Assembly: GCA_963728125.1 (NCBI GenBank)
Contig: CAVSIZ010000013.1
Location: 1 to 64,000, forward strand
Direction: 5' to 3'
DNA: 64,000 nt
From: CAWDCV01 sp963728125
GTDB lineage: Bacteria; Actinomycetota; Actinomycetes; CAWDCV01
In this document: one piece after another, positions 53,224 through 61,973 of the stretch
Position numbering within the stretch: position 1 is the first letter of the stretch
Layout of the letters: each line of letters starts with the position of its first letter
Made by a program: the position numbers and the translations under genes
Notes under the pieces: model-generated
The model's input: the letters and a program-made list of their open reading frames with translations, nothing else
What the model was told of the DNA's origin: nothing
The model's database searches: none

Positions 53224-53973
53224 GTGATGCGTTCCTTCGGTGTCCGCGCCTCGCTGCCACGCGGCGTCGCCGTACGACGTGACGCGGGTATGTGGGGATA
53301 CGAGCGCGCTCTCATCCGCGCGGGTCTGGGCCCGGTTGCGGGCGCGGACGAGGCTGGCCGGGGTGCCTGCGCAGGCCCGCTGGTGGTCGCGGCCGTCGTC
53401 CTGCCCGAGGGCAAGCGCGGGCAGGTGCCCGGCCTCGCCGACTCGAAGTTGCTGACCCCGCAGGCTCGAGAGGCGGTGTACGCGCAGATCATGCGTCGTG
53501 CCGACGCGTGGTCGGCGGTGGTAATCCCGCCCGGCGACGTCGACCAGCGGGGACTGCACGTGTGCAACGTCGCCGGCATGCGCCAGGCGATCCTGCGCCT
53601 GCAGGTACTTCCGTCGTACGTGCTGACCGATGGGTTCCCGGTGCCAGGTCTCCCGATGCCCACCCTCGCGGTGTGGAAGGGCGACCGGATCGCGGCCTGC
53701 GTTGCCGCCGCATCGGTCGTCGCCAAAGTGACGCGCGACCGGCTGATGGTGACGATGCACGACGACTACCCGGTCTACGAGTTCGCGGCGCACAAGGGGT
53801 ACGTCACGCCGGAGCACCAGGACGCCCTGCGCCAGCACGGTCCGTGTTCGGAGCACCGCTTCTCCTACATCAATGTCGCTCGGGCCGGCGCGAGCCACAT
53901 GGGGCTTGCCGAGGCAACATCGATGGACGAGGCAGCATCGATGGACGACCTCCCGGTGTGGGAAACGGCGTGA
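53224..53973 (+). CDS. rnhB: Ribonuclease HII
   Basis: A 249-residue enzyme that removes ribonucleotides from DNA. GADEAGRGACAGPLVVAAVVLP is the GRG-containing active site with its Asp-Glu pair, DSKLLTPQAREAVYAQI and AASVVAKVTRDRLM carry other conserved residues, and KGYVTPEHQDALRQHGPC is near the C-terminus. The start may be GTG 53224 or ATG 53227. The C-terminal tail contains an 18-bp direct duplication (53911-53928, 53929-53946) encoding EATSMD then EAASMD. Confidence 0.94.
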   Translation: MMRSFGVRASLPRGVAVRRDAGMWGYERALIRAGLGPVAGADEAGRGACAGPLVVAAVVLPEGKRGQVPGLADSKLLTPQAREAVYAQIMRRADAWSAVVIPPGDVDQRGLHVCNVAGMRQAILRLQVLPSYVLTDGFPVPGLPMPTLAVWKGDRIAACVAAASVVAKVTRDRLMVTMHDDYPVYEFAAHKGYVTPEHQDALRQHGPCSEHRFSYINVARAGASHMGLAEATSMDEAASMDDLPVWETA

Positions 53974-54043
53974 TGCTTCGGCAGCAGCCCGTACGCTGGC
54001 CGCTCCGGGAGAGGGCCAAGCAGCAGACACAGGGAATGCAGGG

Positions 54044-54373
54044 ATGAGCGCGGAAGATCTCGAGAAGTACGAGACCGAGATGGAGCTTCAGCTCTATCGC
54101 GAATACCGCGACGTCGTCGGCCTGTTCACCTACGTCGTCGAAACCGATCGGCGCTTCTACCTCACGAACAACGTCGACCTCCAGGCGCGATCCGCAGAGG
54201 GCGAGGTCTACTTCGAGGTCACGATGTCCGACGCCTGGGTGTGGGACATGTACCGCCCGGCCCGGTTCGTCAAGAACGTCAAGGTTGTGACGTTCAAGGA
54301 CGTGAACGTGGAGGAGCTCGCGAAGACCGACCTCGAGGTCCCGGCCGATAAGAGCGAGTTCGGCACGCCTTAG
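54044..54373 (+). CDS. DUF2469 protein
   Basis: A 109-residue acidic protein strongly conserved in actinobacteria (homolog of Rv2901c): MSAEDLEKYETEMELQLYREYRDVV, TNNVDLQARSAEGEVYFEV and MYRPARFVKNVKVVTFKDVNVEEL. It lies between rnhB and yraN, as in mycobacteria. No function is established. The ATG at 54044 was chosen for its match to the family start. Confidence 0.93.
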   Translation: MSAEDLEKYETEMELQLYREYRDVVGLFTYVVETDRRFYLTNNVDLQARSAEGEVYFEVTMSDAWVWDMYRPARFVKNVKVVTFKDVNVEELAKTDLEVPADKSEFGTP

Positions 54374-54476
54374 GACGCCCTGAGCGCGCCGTCCACAGGC
54401 CGGTTTCATCCACAGATTTCGTCGAGAGGCTCGCCGGACCTCGGTGGGCGGCCAGGCTTGCCGTGGAGGTGAGCCG

Positions 54477-54833
54477 ATGCGGGCGAGCGACGGGCTGGGC
54501 GTCTACGGCGAGCAGGTTGCCGAGCGGCACCTGGTGGCAGCTGGGTTCTGCATCCTGGCGCGCAACTGGCGATGCGCCGAGGGCGAGATCGACATCGTGG
54601 CGCAGGATGGGGACGTCCTCGTCGTGTGCGAGGTCAAGACCCGCAGCAGTGCCACCTACGGCGCACCGTTGGAGGCGGTGACGGCGCCCAAGGCGCGCCG
54701 GCTGCGCCGATTAGCGGCGGCCTGGCTGCGAGAGAATCGGCTGCGAGCGTCCGCGGTGCGGGTCGACGTCGTGAGCATCCTCGCCTCGCCGCGAGATGGC
54801 CTGCAGATCCAGCATCTGCGCGGGGTGGCCTGA
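54477..54833 (+). CDS. UPF0102 (YraN) nuclease-like protein
   Basis: A 118-residue restriction-endonuclease-fold protein. The motif EGEIDIVAQDGDVLVVCEVKTRS has the E-x-D-x(n)-E-V-K residues of the fold. The ATG at 54477 follows GGAGGTG. It is coupled to the ComM-like gene (TGATG). It is likely linked to DNA processing with ComM and DprA; enzymatic activity is not proven for most members. Confidence 0.92.
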   Translation: MRASDGLGVYGEQVAERHLVAAGFCILARNWRCAEGEIDIVAQDGDVLVVCEVKTRSSATYGAPLEAVTAPKARRLRRLAAAWLRENRLRASAVRVDVVSILASPRDGLQIQHLRGVA

Positions 54834-56374
54834 TGGCCTTCGCCCGGACGTTTGGCGTCACCGTGGCCGGGGTGCAGGGCACGGTGGTCGAGGTCGAGGC
54901 GCACCTGTCCGCAGGCTTACCGGCGTTCACACTCGTCGGGTTGCCCGATGCCGCACTCGTCGAAGCACGCGATCGCGTCCGGGCGGCCGTCGTCAACAGT
55001 GGCGAGGAGTGGCCGACTCATCGGGTCACCGTGAGTTTGTCGCCTGCCTGGCTGCCCAAGCGGGGAAGTGCCTTCGACGTCGCACTCGCGGTGGTCGTTC
55101 TCGCTGCCGCAGGAACGCTTCCCGTGGAGGCGCTCGCGCGCGTCGCGCTGCTGGGCGAGCTTGGTCTCGACGGCCGGGTTCGCGCGGTGCGCGGCATCCT
55201 GCCCTCCGTTCTCGCGGCCGCCCGGCACGGCGTGGACCGCGTCGTCGTGCCGGCAGCGAATACGGCCGAAGCCGGGCTGGTGCCGGGCATCGAGGTGCAC
55301 GGGGTCCCCTCATTGGCGCACCTCCTCGCCACCCTGCGCGGCACCTCGCTGCCCGAGGACGACCTCGAGGACAACGCGGTACCTCTACCTGCTGCGGGCG
55401 CAGACCCGGCGGCACTCGATCTAGCCGATGTGCTCGGTCAGGACGAGCCCCGCCGTGCGCTCGAAGTGTCTGCCGCCGGCGGGCACCACCTGTTCCTGTC
55501 GGGGCCGCCGGGCGCCGGGAAGACGATGCTCGCGGAGCGGCTGCCCGGGTTGCTGCCTGACCTCGATGACGAGGCGGCGCTGGAGGTCTCGTGCATCCAC
55601 TCCGTGGCGGGGACGCTGCCCGCCGATCGGCCTTTGCTCACGAGGCCGCCATACAGCGCTCCGCACCACACCGCCACCCTCGCGGCGGTCGTCGGCGGCG
55701 GATCAGGGATTCCGCGCCCCGGAGCGATGTCGCTCGCGCATTGCGGCGTCCTGTTCATGGACGAGGCTCCCGAGTTCGCAAACGGCATCCTCGACGCGCT
55801 GCGTCAGCCATTGGAGTCGGGTGAGATCACCGTGTCCCGCTCGGCCGCGGCGGTCCGCTTTCCGGCACGATTCACGCTCGTCCTTGCGGCCAACCCCTGC
55901 CCGTGCGCGCGGCCGCCAGCTGACTGCTCATGCTCTCCGCAGGCACGCCGTCGGTACACGGGACGGCTGTCGGGGCCAATCCTCGATCGCGTCGACATCC
56001 GTGCCGAGCTGTACCGGGTGACCCGCGGTCAGCTGGTCGGCGTGGCAGGTGGCGAATCCACGGCGAGCGTCGCCACTCGAGTGCATGCCGCACGCGACCG
56101 GGCGCGAGCCCGACTCGCGGGCACGCCCTGGACAACCAACGCCGAGGTTCCCGGGAGCGCTCTGCGCCGCGACTTCCGGGTGCCGCGACTCGCGCTGGAT
56201 GCGCTCGACGGTGCACTCGACCGGGGTCTGCTCACGGCACGTGGCGTCGATCGGGTGCTGCGGCTTGCCTGGACAGTCGCCGACCTCGCTGGGCGTGATA
56301 CGCCGACGACAGTCGATGTCACCCAAGCGATCACGCTGCGGACGGGGCTTGCGTGGGGAGCGCGAGCGGCATGA
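54833..56374 (+). CDS. ComM/YifB-family Mg-chelatase-like AAA+ ATPase
   Basis: A 513-residue AAA+ protein. The N-terminal Lon-like fold (about 1-170) is followed by Walker A GPPGAGKTMLAERLPGLLP near residue 225, VLFMDEAPEF as Walker B, and ANPCPCARPPADCSC, the cysteine-rich zinc-like motif. The C-terminal helical lid contains TARGVDRVLRLAWTVADL. In naturally competent bacteria ComM is a hexameric helicase promoting branch migration. The start overlaps the yraN stop, and dprA overlaps the end, forming a yraN-comM-dprA operon. Confidence 0.94.
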   Translation: MAFARTFGVTVAGVQGTVVEVEAHLSAGLPAFTLVGLPDAALVEARDRVRAAVVNSGEEWPTHRVTVSLSPAWLPKRGSAFDVALAVVVLAAAGTLPVEALARVALLGELGLDGRVRAVRGILPSVLAAARHGVDRVVVPAANTAEAGLVPGIEVHGVPSLAHLLATLRGTSLPEDDLEDNAVPLPAAGADPAALDLADVLGQDEPRRALEVSAAGGHHLFLSGPPGAGKTMLAERLPGLLPDLDDEAALEVSCIHSVAGTLPADRPLLTRPPYSAPHHTATLAAVVGGGSGIPRPGAMSLAHCGVLFMDEAPEFANGILDALRQPLESGEITVSRSAAAVRFPARFTLVLAANPCPCARPPADCSCSPQARRRYTGRLSGPILDRVDIRAELYRVTRGQLVGVAGGESTASVATRVHAARDRARARLAGTPWTTNAEVPGSALRRDFRVPRLALDALDGALDRGLLTARGVDRVLRLAWTVADLAGRDTPTTVDVTQAITLRTGLAWGARAA

Positions 56375-57618
56375 CCCGTGACGTGACCGACGAGCTGTCA
56401 GGCATGCGAGTAGCCGGCGAGGCCGATGAAGAAGCGCGGCGCGCACGAGCCACGCTCGGATGGATCGCCGAGCCCGGCGACGACCGGATAGGACGAGCGG
56501 TTGACGACCTGGGCGCGGCCGAAGTGCTGTCGTTGCTGCGCCGGGACGAGCTCCCAGCCGGCTATCGACCTCGTCCGTCGTACCGCCACCGACTGGCAGC
56601 GGTAGATACCGCAGGGGTCGAGCGCGACCTCGAGCGTGCGCACGCGGGCGAGCTGCGCTTCGTTTGTCCCGGCGATGCCGAATGGCCGACCCAGCTCGAC
56701 GCGCTCGGACCCAAGCGACCACTCGCGCTCTGGCTTCGTGGTGCTTCCGACCTCCGGCTGGCAAGCCTGCGATCGGTCGCGATCGTGGGCTCGCGGGCGG
56801 CTTCGGACTATGGCACCTACGTCGCAAGCGATCTCGGCTTCGGGCTGGGGGAGCAGGGCTGGACGGTCGTATCTGGCGCCGCGTACGGCATCGATGCCGC
56901 AACCCACCGTGGTGTGCTCGCAGCAGGTGGGTCGACGGTTGCGGTCCTCGCCTGCGGTGTCGACGTCTCTTATCCGCGCGGGCACGAATCGCTCCTGGCG
57001 CGGATCGCCGACGAGGGCGTCATCGTGAGCGAGCTGCCACCAGGCACCGCACCGACCCGCCAGCGATTCCTCGAGCGCAATCGTGTGATCGCCGCGCTCA
57101 CCCGCGGCGCGGTCGTGATCGAAGCAGCGGTGCGTAGTGGAGCGCTCAGCACCGCGAGCTGGGCGCGTGAACTCGACCGCATCGTCATGGGCGTGCCCGG
57201 TCCCGTCACGTCCACGATGTCGGCAGGCGTCCATCGCCTCCTCCAGCAGGAGCACGCACGGCTCGTCTGTTCGGTCGCCGATGTGGTGGAGCTCGTGGGC
57301 CAACTGGGTCGAGACTTGGCACCGCAGCAGCGTGGGCCGGAGCGGCTACGCGACACCCTCGACCACGCCGCGCTTGCCGTGTTGGAGGCGATCCCGGGCC
57401 GAACCGGCGGCGACGTATCCGCGGTCGCCGCCGCGGCGGGAATCGATGTCGACGAGGCGCTGTCGCAGCTGGGGTCGCTGCTGCTGCTCGGACTCGTCGA
57501 GCGGATCGAAGGACGCTGGCGCCTCTCTCGGCGGGCGCGCGCATCGCCGACCGAGCAGCCGCGAGCTGGGCCGGTGCAGCCCGTCGACCAATCGTCCGCT
57601 CAGCAATTGGCCATCTGA
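56371..57618 (+). CDS. dprA: DNA-processing protein DprA
   Basis: A 415-residue Rossmann-fold protein that loads RecA on incoming single-stranded DNA. SVAIVGSRAASDYGTYVASDLGFGL, VVSGAAYGIDAATHRGVLAAGG, TVAVLACGVDVSYPRGHESL and TRQRFLERNRVIAAL are the DprA core motifs at about 135-280. A winged-helix-like C-terminal domain follows at about 335-395. The ATG at 56371 overlaps the comM stop (ATGA). The organism may be competent, but no com pilus genes are in the window. Confidence 0.95.
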   Translation: MTRDVTDELSGMRVAGEADEEARRARATLGWIAEPGDDRIGRAVDDLGAAEVLSLLRRDELPAGYRPRPSYRHRLAAVDTAGVERDLERAHAGELRFVCPGDAEWPTQLDALGPKRPLALWLRGASDLRLASLRSVAIVGSRAASDYGTYVASDLGFGLGEQGWTVVSGAAYGIDAATHRGVLAAGGSTVAVLACGVDVSYPRGHESLLARIADEGVIVSELPPGTAPTRQRFLERNRVIAALTRGAVVIEAAVRSGALSTASWARELDRIVMGVPGPVTSTMSAGVHRLLQQEHARLVCSVADVVELVGQLGRDLAPQQRGPERLRDTLDHAALAVLEAIPGRTGGDVSAVAAAAGIDVDEALSQLGSLLLLGLVERIEGRWRLSRRARASPTEQPRAGPVQPVDQSSAQQLAI

Positions 57619-57678
57619 ACGCGCAACCACCGCGCGGCGATCCTTGACGGGCTGGTCCGTGCTGGGCAGCGTGCAGGG

Positions 57679-58868
57679 GTGGAGCCCACCGCGGATCGGC
57701 TCGCCGTACCTCAGCGTCTGCCAGTGCCGGGGCCGGCTCCGACGGCAGCGCAGAGGCAGCGTGGCGTGGCGGGCGCGGCCGTGACCGGGCAGCGAGCACC
57801 TGTGCCTGGGCAGCGGCCACGCGTGCGCGGGCAGCGCGTAGGCCCGCTGCCGGACGCGTTCGAGGCTGCGGTGATGGAGTTCGCGACGTTCCTCCAGGCG
57901 GAACGGGGAGCGTCGCCGAGAACGGTGCGGGCGTACGTCGGCGACGTCCGCAGCCTTCTCGATCACGCGACGCGGATGGGCCACGACGTGCTTGCCGACG
58001 TCGACAAACACGTCGTGCGCAGCTGGCTAGCGCGCATGGATTCGCTCGGCCGCGCGCGGTCGACGCTTGCGCGGCGGACGGCGTCGACGCGAGTGTTCAC
58101 CGGCTTTGCCGTGCGCCGCGGGCTGCTCGACAGTGATCCGGCCGCGACGCTCGCATCGCCGCGGGTCGTGCGGGCACTGCCGGCTGTACTGCGCGCCGAC
58201 GAGGCCGCGCGACTGCTTGCCGCCGAGGGGTCTCAGGTCCGGACCAAGGTGATCCCCGCGATGAGACAAGCGCCGACCTCGACGCACGTGGCGAGGCCGC
58301 TTCCTCCACCGACTCGTCCTCCACCGACTCGTCCTCCACCGCCGCGACCGCGCGCCGTGAGCCAGTGGCGCTGCGCGATCGCGCCATCCTCGAAGTGCTG
58401 TACGCCACTGGCGTGCGCGTCGGGGAGCTCGTGGGACTGGATGTCGACGACATCGACCTCTCGCGGCACCTGATCACCGTCCTGGGCAAGGGCAACAAGC
58501 AGCGGGCGGTGCCGTTCGGGCTGCCGGCCGCAGCAGCGCTCGACCGCTGGATGAGGTTCGGGCGCCCGTCGCTCGTCGCCAAGGACAGCGGCGCCGCCCT
58601 GTTCCTGGGAGCGCGCGGCCGGCGCCTGGATGCGCGCATCGTGCGTTCGCTCGTGCACTCCCGCGTTGCGCAGGTGGAGGGTGCTCCAGACGTCGGCCCG
58701 CACGGCATGCGGCACACGGCGGCAACGCATCTACTCGAAGGCGGGGCCGACCTACGCAGCGTGCAGGAGTTCCTGGGGCATGCGAGCCTAGCGACGACGC
58801 AGATCTACACCCATGTGTCCGTGGAGCGGCTGCGCGCCGCCTACCGCCAGGCGCATCCGCGCGCCTGA
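57679..58868 (+). CDS. xerC: Tyrosine recombinase XerC, apparent frameshift
   Basis: A chromosome-dimer-resolution recombinase encoded in two frames. The core-binding domain (FATFLQAERGASPRTVRAYVGDVRSLL) runs to about 58230. The catalytic domain (ATGVRVGELVGLDVDDIDL, LGKGNKQRAVPF, HGMRHTAATHLL, GHASLATTQIYTHV with Tyr) is in another frame to 58868. Adding one G to the GGGG run at 58227-58230 restores one continuous frame, so this may be a sequence error or a real mutation. The joined linker has a Ser/Thr/Asp run from a 15-bp tandem repeat (58303-58341). The N-terminus (GTG 57679) is long and repetitive, so the start is uncertain. Position after dprA is conserved. Confidence 0.85.
58303..58341 (+). 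repeat. 15-bp tandem repeat in the xerC linker
   Basis: The unit CCTCCACCGACTCGT occurs twice in full and once in part. In the catalytic-domain frame it encodes SSTDS repeats between the two XerC domains, where family members normally have a short linker. Confidence 0.8.
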
Positions 58869-58876
58869 TTGGGGGA

Positions 58877-59422
58877 TTAGCCGCCCCGGCCTGGCCACAC
58901 GGGCAGCAGCCTGGATGGTCCGCGGCGCAACAGCGACATCGGGTTGAGGTAGGTGTCGCCGCGCAGCAGACCCCAATGCAGGCACGATCCGGAGGGACAG
59001 TGGCTGGGACCGCTGTCGAGGGTGCCGATCCGCTGTCCTGCCGCGACCCGATCGCCGATCAGGACGCTGGCGCGTACCGGCTCGTAGGTCGTTCGCAGGG
59101 TGCCGTGGGTGACCGTCACGACCCCGCGACCAGCCAGCATGCCGGCATAGGTCACGACCCCGGCTCCGGCCGCGACGATGACGACTCTCGGAGCGGCCGC
59201 AAGATCGACCCCGCGATGACCGGGCAGCCAGCGTTGCACCGGTGGTGCGAACGCGTTCACCACCCGAATGGGCTCTCCGGTGGGCGATACCCAACGGGCG
59301 ACATCGGCGGGAGCAACGGTCGCGACTGCGGCAGCCGGCGCTCCAGCGACGGCAAGGAATAGGGAGCTCGCAGCGGCGAACACGAGGAGGACGAGGAAAC
59401 AGGGAGCACGTCGAGCGGTCAT
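58877..59422 (-). CDS. Secreted M23/LytM-type peptidoglycan hydrolase-like protein
   Basis: A 181-residue exported protein. A signal peptide or anchor (about 1-30) precedes a LytM domain. HRGVDLAA near residue 68 gives the His and Asp metal ligands, and GVVTYAGMLAGRGVVTVTHG and GDRVAAGQRIGTLDSGP are typical strands. The usual HxH motif reads CLHWG here, so the first His is replaced by Cys and activity may be altered or lost. It is divergent from rpsB, a conserved actinobacterial arrangement. Such proteins can activate other hydrolases rather than cleave. Confidence 0.85.
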   Translation of the reverse strand: MTARRAPCFLVLLVFAAASSLFLAVAGAPAAAVATVAPADVARWVSPTGEPIRVVNAFAPPVQRWLPGHRGVDLAAAPRVVIVAAGAGVVTYAGMLAGRGVVTVTHGTLRTTYEPVRASVLIGDRVAAGQRIGTLDSGPSHCPSGSCLHWGLLRGDTYLNPMSLLRRGPSRLLPVWPGRGG

Positions 59423-59711
59423 GAGGGCAGCGTGGCGCTGGGAAAGCCGTTTCGAGCGCTGCGAGCGGGATCTGTGGACGGCCAGGGGCTGTGAATATCG
59501 AGGCGTGAGCGGGGATCGCGTACACTTCGTCGCGGTTCGGGCACGCCCTGAACCAACTTCGCGCGCCCGAATCCGGCGTTGGCCGGATCCGCCTCTCGGT
59601 GCGTCCTCCTCGGAGAGCGTACGGCGTAGGGCGCCAGGCGCGGGCACCAACCGGTACCCGCGAGGAACCGAGATGCGCGGCATCCACGCCGGCGCAGGCA
59701 GGAGCACGGCC

Positions 59712-60956
59712 ATGGCCGTCGTCACCATGCGACAGCTGCTCGAGAGCGGGGTCCACTTCGGGCATCAGACCCGGCGCTGGAACCCGAAGATGAAGCGGTT
59801 CATCTTCACCGAGCGCAACGGCATCTACATCATTGACCTGCAGCAGTCGCTGTCGTTCATCGATCGTGCCTTCGAGTTCGTCCGCGAGACCGTTGCCCAC
59901 GGCGGGACGCTGTTGTTCGTTGGCACGAAGCGGCAGGCCCAGGAGGCCATCTCCGAGCAGGCCACCCGCGTCGGGATGCCGTACGTCAACCAGCGCTGGC
60001 TGGGCGGCATGCTCACCAACTTCCAGACCGTCCACAAGCGCCTCCAGCGGCTCAAGGAGCTCGAGGAGCTCGACCTCGATGACCCGGCGGGTGCGGGGAT
60101 GACCAAGAAGGAGCTGCTCGTTCTCCAGCGGGAGAAGGACAAGCTGGAGCGCACGCTCGGCGGTATTCGGGACATGAGCCGGGTGCCCAGTGCCGTGTGG
60201 ATCGTCGACACCAAGAAGGAACACATCGCCGTCGGCGAGGCGCGCAAGCTTGGCATTCCGGTTGTCGCGATTCTCGACACCAACTGCGACCCCGACGAGG
60301 TCGACTACCCCATCCCGGGCAACGACGACGCGATTCGCAGCGTCACGCTGCTCACCCGGGTGCTCGCTGACGCCGTCGCCGACGGCCTGATGGCCCGCGC
60401 AGGAGCCGGAAGCGGCGACGACAAGCCGGCTGGGGCAGAGCTCGGCGCCGACGAGCCACTCGCCGACTGGGAGCGCGAGCTGCTCGCTCGGGACACCGAC
60501 ACCGCAGCAGCTACGGCCGACGAGCTCGCCGTCGCAGGAGGGGTGTCGCCGGCTGAGGCGCCAGCGGATGGCGCAGCGGACGTGTCGTCGGAAGCCGACA
60601 GCGCAAGCGACACGGAGCCTGCGGACACGGAGCAGGCGGATACGGCGTCAGCCGAAACTGCGGCTGCGGACACCGCGTCAGCCGACACCGCGTCAGCCGA
60701 CACCGCGTCAGCCGACACCGCGTCAGCCGACACCACGTCAGCCGACACCACTACAGCCGACACCGCGACGGAGGACGGGTCGGCAGCCGACTCGGCTCCC
60801 GCCGACACCGACGAGGCAGCCGACGCAACGCTGCAGGAGCCGATCGGCGATCAGCTGCCTGAGACCGCGGTCGAGGCGACGGTCGAGGCTGTCGAGGCGG
60901 GCGAGGCCGGGAACGGCACCGTCAACGTCGACGTCGCGCAGGCTGACCGGTCCTAG
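59712..60956 (+). CDS. rpsB: 30S ribosomal protein uS2 with long acidic repeat tail
   Basis: A 414-residue uS2. Residues 1-232 are the normal protein (MAVVTMRQLLESGVHFGHQTRRWNPKMKRFIFTERNG, FVGTKRQAQ, YVNQRWLGGMLTNF, IVDTKKEHIAVGEARKLGIPVVA). The last roughly 180 residues are an acidic, Ala/Asp/Ser/Thr-rich disordered tail with repeats of the form DTASA. Typical lengths are 230-300, so the tail is exceptional. The ATG at 59712 gives the canonical start, and a 289-base leader separates it from the divergent LytM gene. tsf follows after 119 bases. Confidence 0.95.
   Translation: MAVVTMRQLLESGVHFGHQTRRWNPKMKRFIFTERNGIYIIDLQQSLSFIDRAFEFVRETVAHGGTLLFVGTKRQAQEAISEQATRVGMPYVNQRWLGGMLTNFQTVHKRLQRLKELEELDLDDPAGAGMTKKELLVLQREKDKLERTLGGIRDMSRVPSAVWIVDTKKEHIAVGEARKLGIPVVAILDTNCDPDEVDYPIPGNDDAIRSVTLLTRVLADAVADGLMARAGAGSGDDKPAGAELGADEPLADWERELLARDTDTAAATADELAVAGGVSPAEAPADGAADVSSEADSASDTEPADTEQADTASAETAAADTASADTASADTASADTASADTTSADTTTADTATEDGSAADSAPADTDEAADATLQEPIGDQLPETAVEATVEAVEAGEAGNGTVNVDVAQADRS
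60639..60758 (+). repeat. 15-bp tandem repeat in the rpsB tail
   Basis: There are eight units of GACACCGCGTCAGCC, of which the four at 60669-60728 are identical and the others differ slightly. It is in frame, encoding DTASA repeats. The near identity of four neighbours indicates recent expansion by slippage, and the copy number may vary between strains. Confidence 0.9.
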
Positions 60957-61075
60957 CGTCGTAGCCGGCATGGCGGGAATGCGGACCCCCGCGGTTGCGT
61001 TGATCTTGACCGGTAGCGACCCACGTCGTGCCCAAATCCCACCGACCAACATCTGATGAGGAAGTGCACGAAGAC

Positions 61076-61897
61076 ATGGCGAACATCACCGCCGCGGACG
61101 TGAAGCGGCTGCGTGAGCTGACCGGCGCCGGGATGATGGACAACAAGCGCGCGCTGGAGGAAGCCGACGGCGACTTCGACAAGGCCGTCGAGATCCTGCG
61201 GGTCAAGCTCGGAAGCAAGGCAATGAAGCGCGCGGACGAGCGGACGACCAGCAACGGTCTGGTGGCCGCCGCCGAGGGCGCGATGATTCAGCTCGGCTGC
61301 GAGACCGACTTCGTCGCCAAGAACGAGCAGTTCCAGCAGCTCGCAAGCGACATCGTCGCCCATGCGGCCGCAGCGAAGATCGACGACATCCACGCCCTGC
61401 TCGCCGAGACCCTCGCCGACGGGCGCACGGTCCAGGAGAACATCGACAGCGTTTCCTCTGTCATTGGGGAGAAGCTCGAGCTGACCCGGCTGGCGTTCTT
61501 CGACAGCCCGGTCGCTGCCTACCTTCACCGGCGTGCGTCCGACCTGCCGCCGCAGGTGGGCGTGCTCGTCCAGTTCGAGGGCGTCGACATCGAGGCGGCA
61601 CGTGGTGCAGCCATGCAGGTCGCTGCGATGCGCCCGCTGTACGTCACCCGTGACGAGGTGCCGGACGACACTGTTGCGAATGAGCGGCGTATCGCCGAGG
61701 CAACCGCTCGTGAGGAGGGCAAGCCCGAGCAGGCCTTGCAGCGCATCGTCGAGGGACGGCTGTCCGGTTACTTCAAGGACTTCGTGCTGCTCGAGCAGGC
61801 GTCCGTGCAGGACAGTAAGCGGACCGTCCAGCAGGTGCTGGACGACGCCGGCATCCGCGTGAAGCGGTTCGTGCGATTCGAGGTCGGCCAGTCCTGA
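61076..61897 (+). CDS. tsf: Elongation factor Ts
   Basis: A 273-residue nucleotide exchange factor for EF-Tu. The N-terminal UBA-like domain MANITAADVKRLRELTGAGMMDNKRALEEADGD, the coiled-coil start and the core LGCETDFVAKNEQFQQLASDIV are diagnostic. The ATG at 61076 was chosen by family match. It lies between rpsB and pyrH. Confidence 0.97.
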   Translation: MANITAADVKRLRELTGAGMMDNKRALEEADGDFDKAVEILRVKLGSKAMKRADERTTSNGLVAAAEGAMIQLGCETDFVAKNEQFQQLASDIVAHAAAAKIDDIHALLAETLADGRTVQENIDSVSSVIGEKLELTRLAFFDSPVAAYLHRRASDLPPQVGVLVQFEGVDIEAARGAAMQVAAMRPLYVTRDEVPDDTVANERRIAEATAREEGKPEQALQRIVEGRLSGYFKDFVLLEQASVQDSKRTVQQVLDDAGIRVKRFVRFEVGQS

Positions 61898-61973
61898 CCC
61901 AAGGCCAGGCGAGGCTGAGCATCCAGGCACGGCCCGCGGCCTGACGCTCGCTACGACGAGACGAGGAGGGTGC

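Noticed and set aside
57679..58868. XerC as the integrase of a mobile element
   Set aside because: It sits directly after dprA, the standard chromosomal place for xerC, with no att-like repeats or phage genes nearby.
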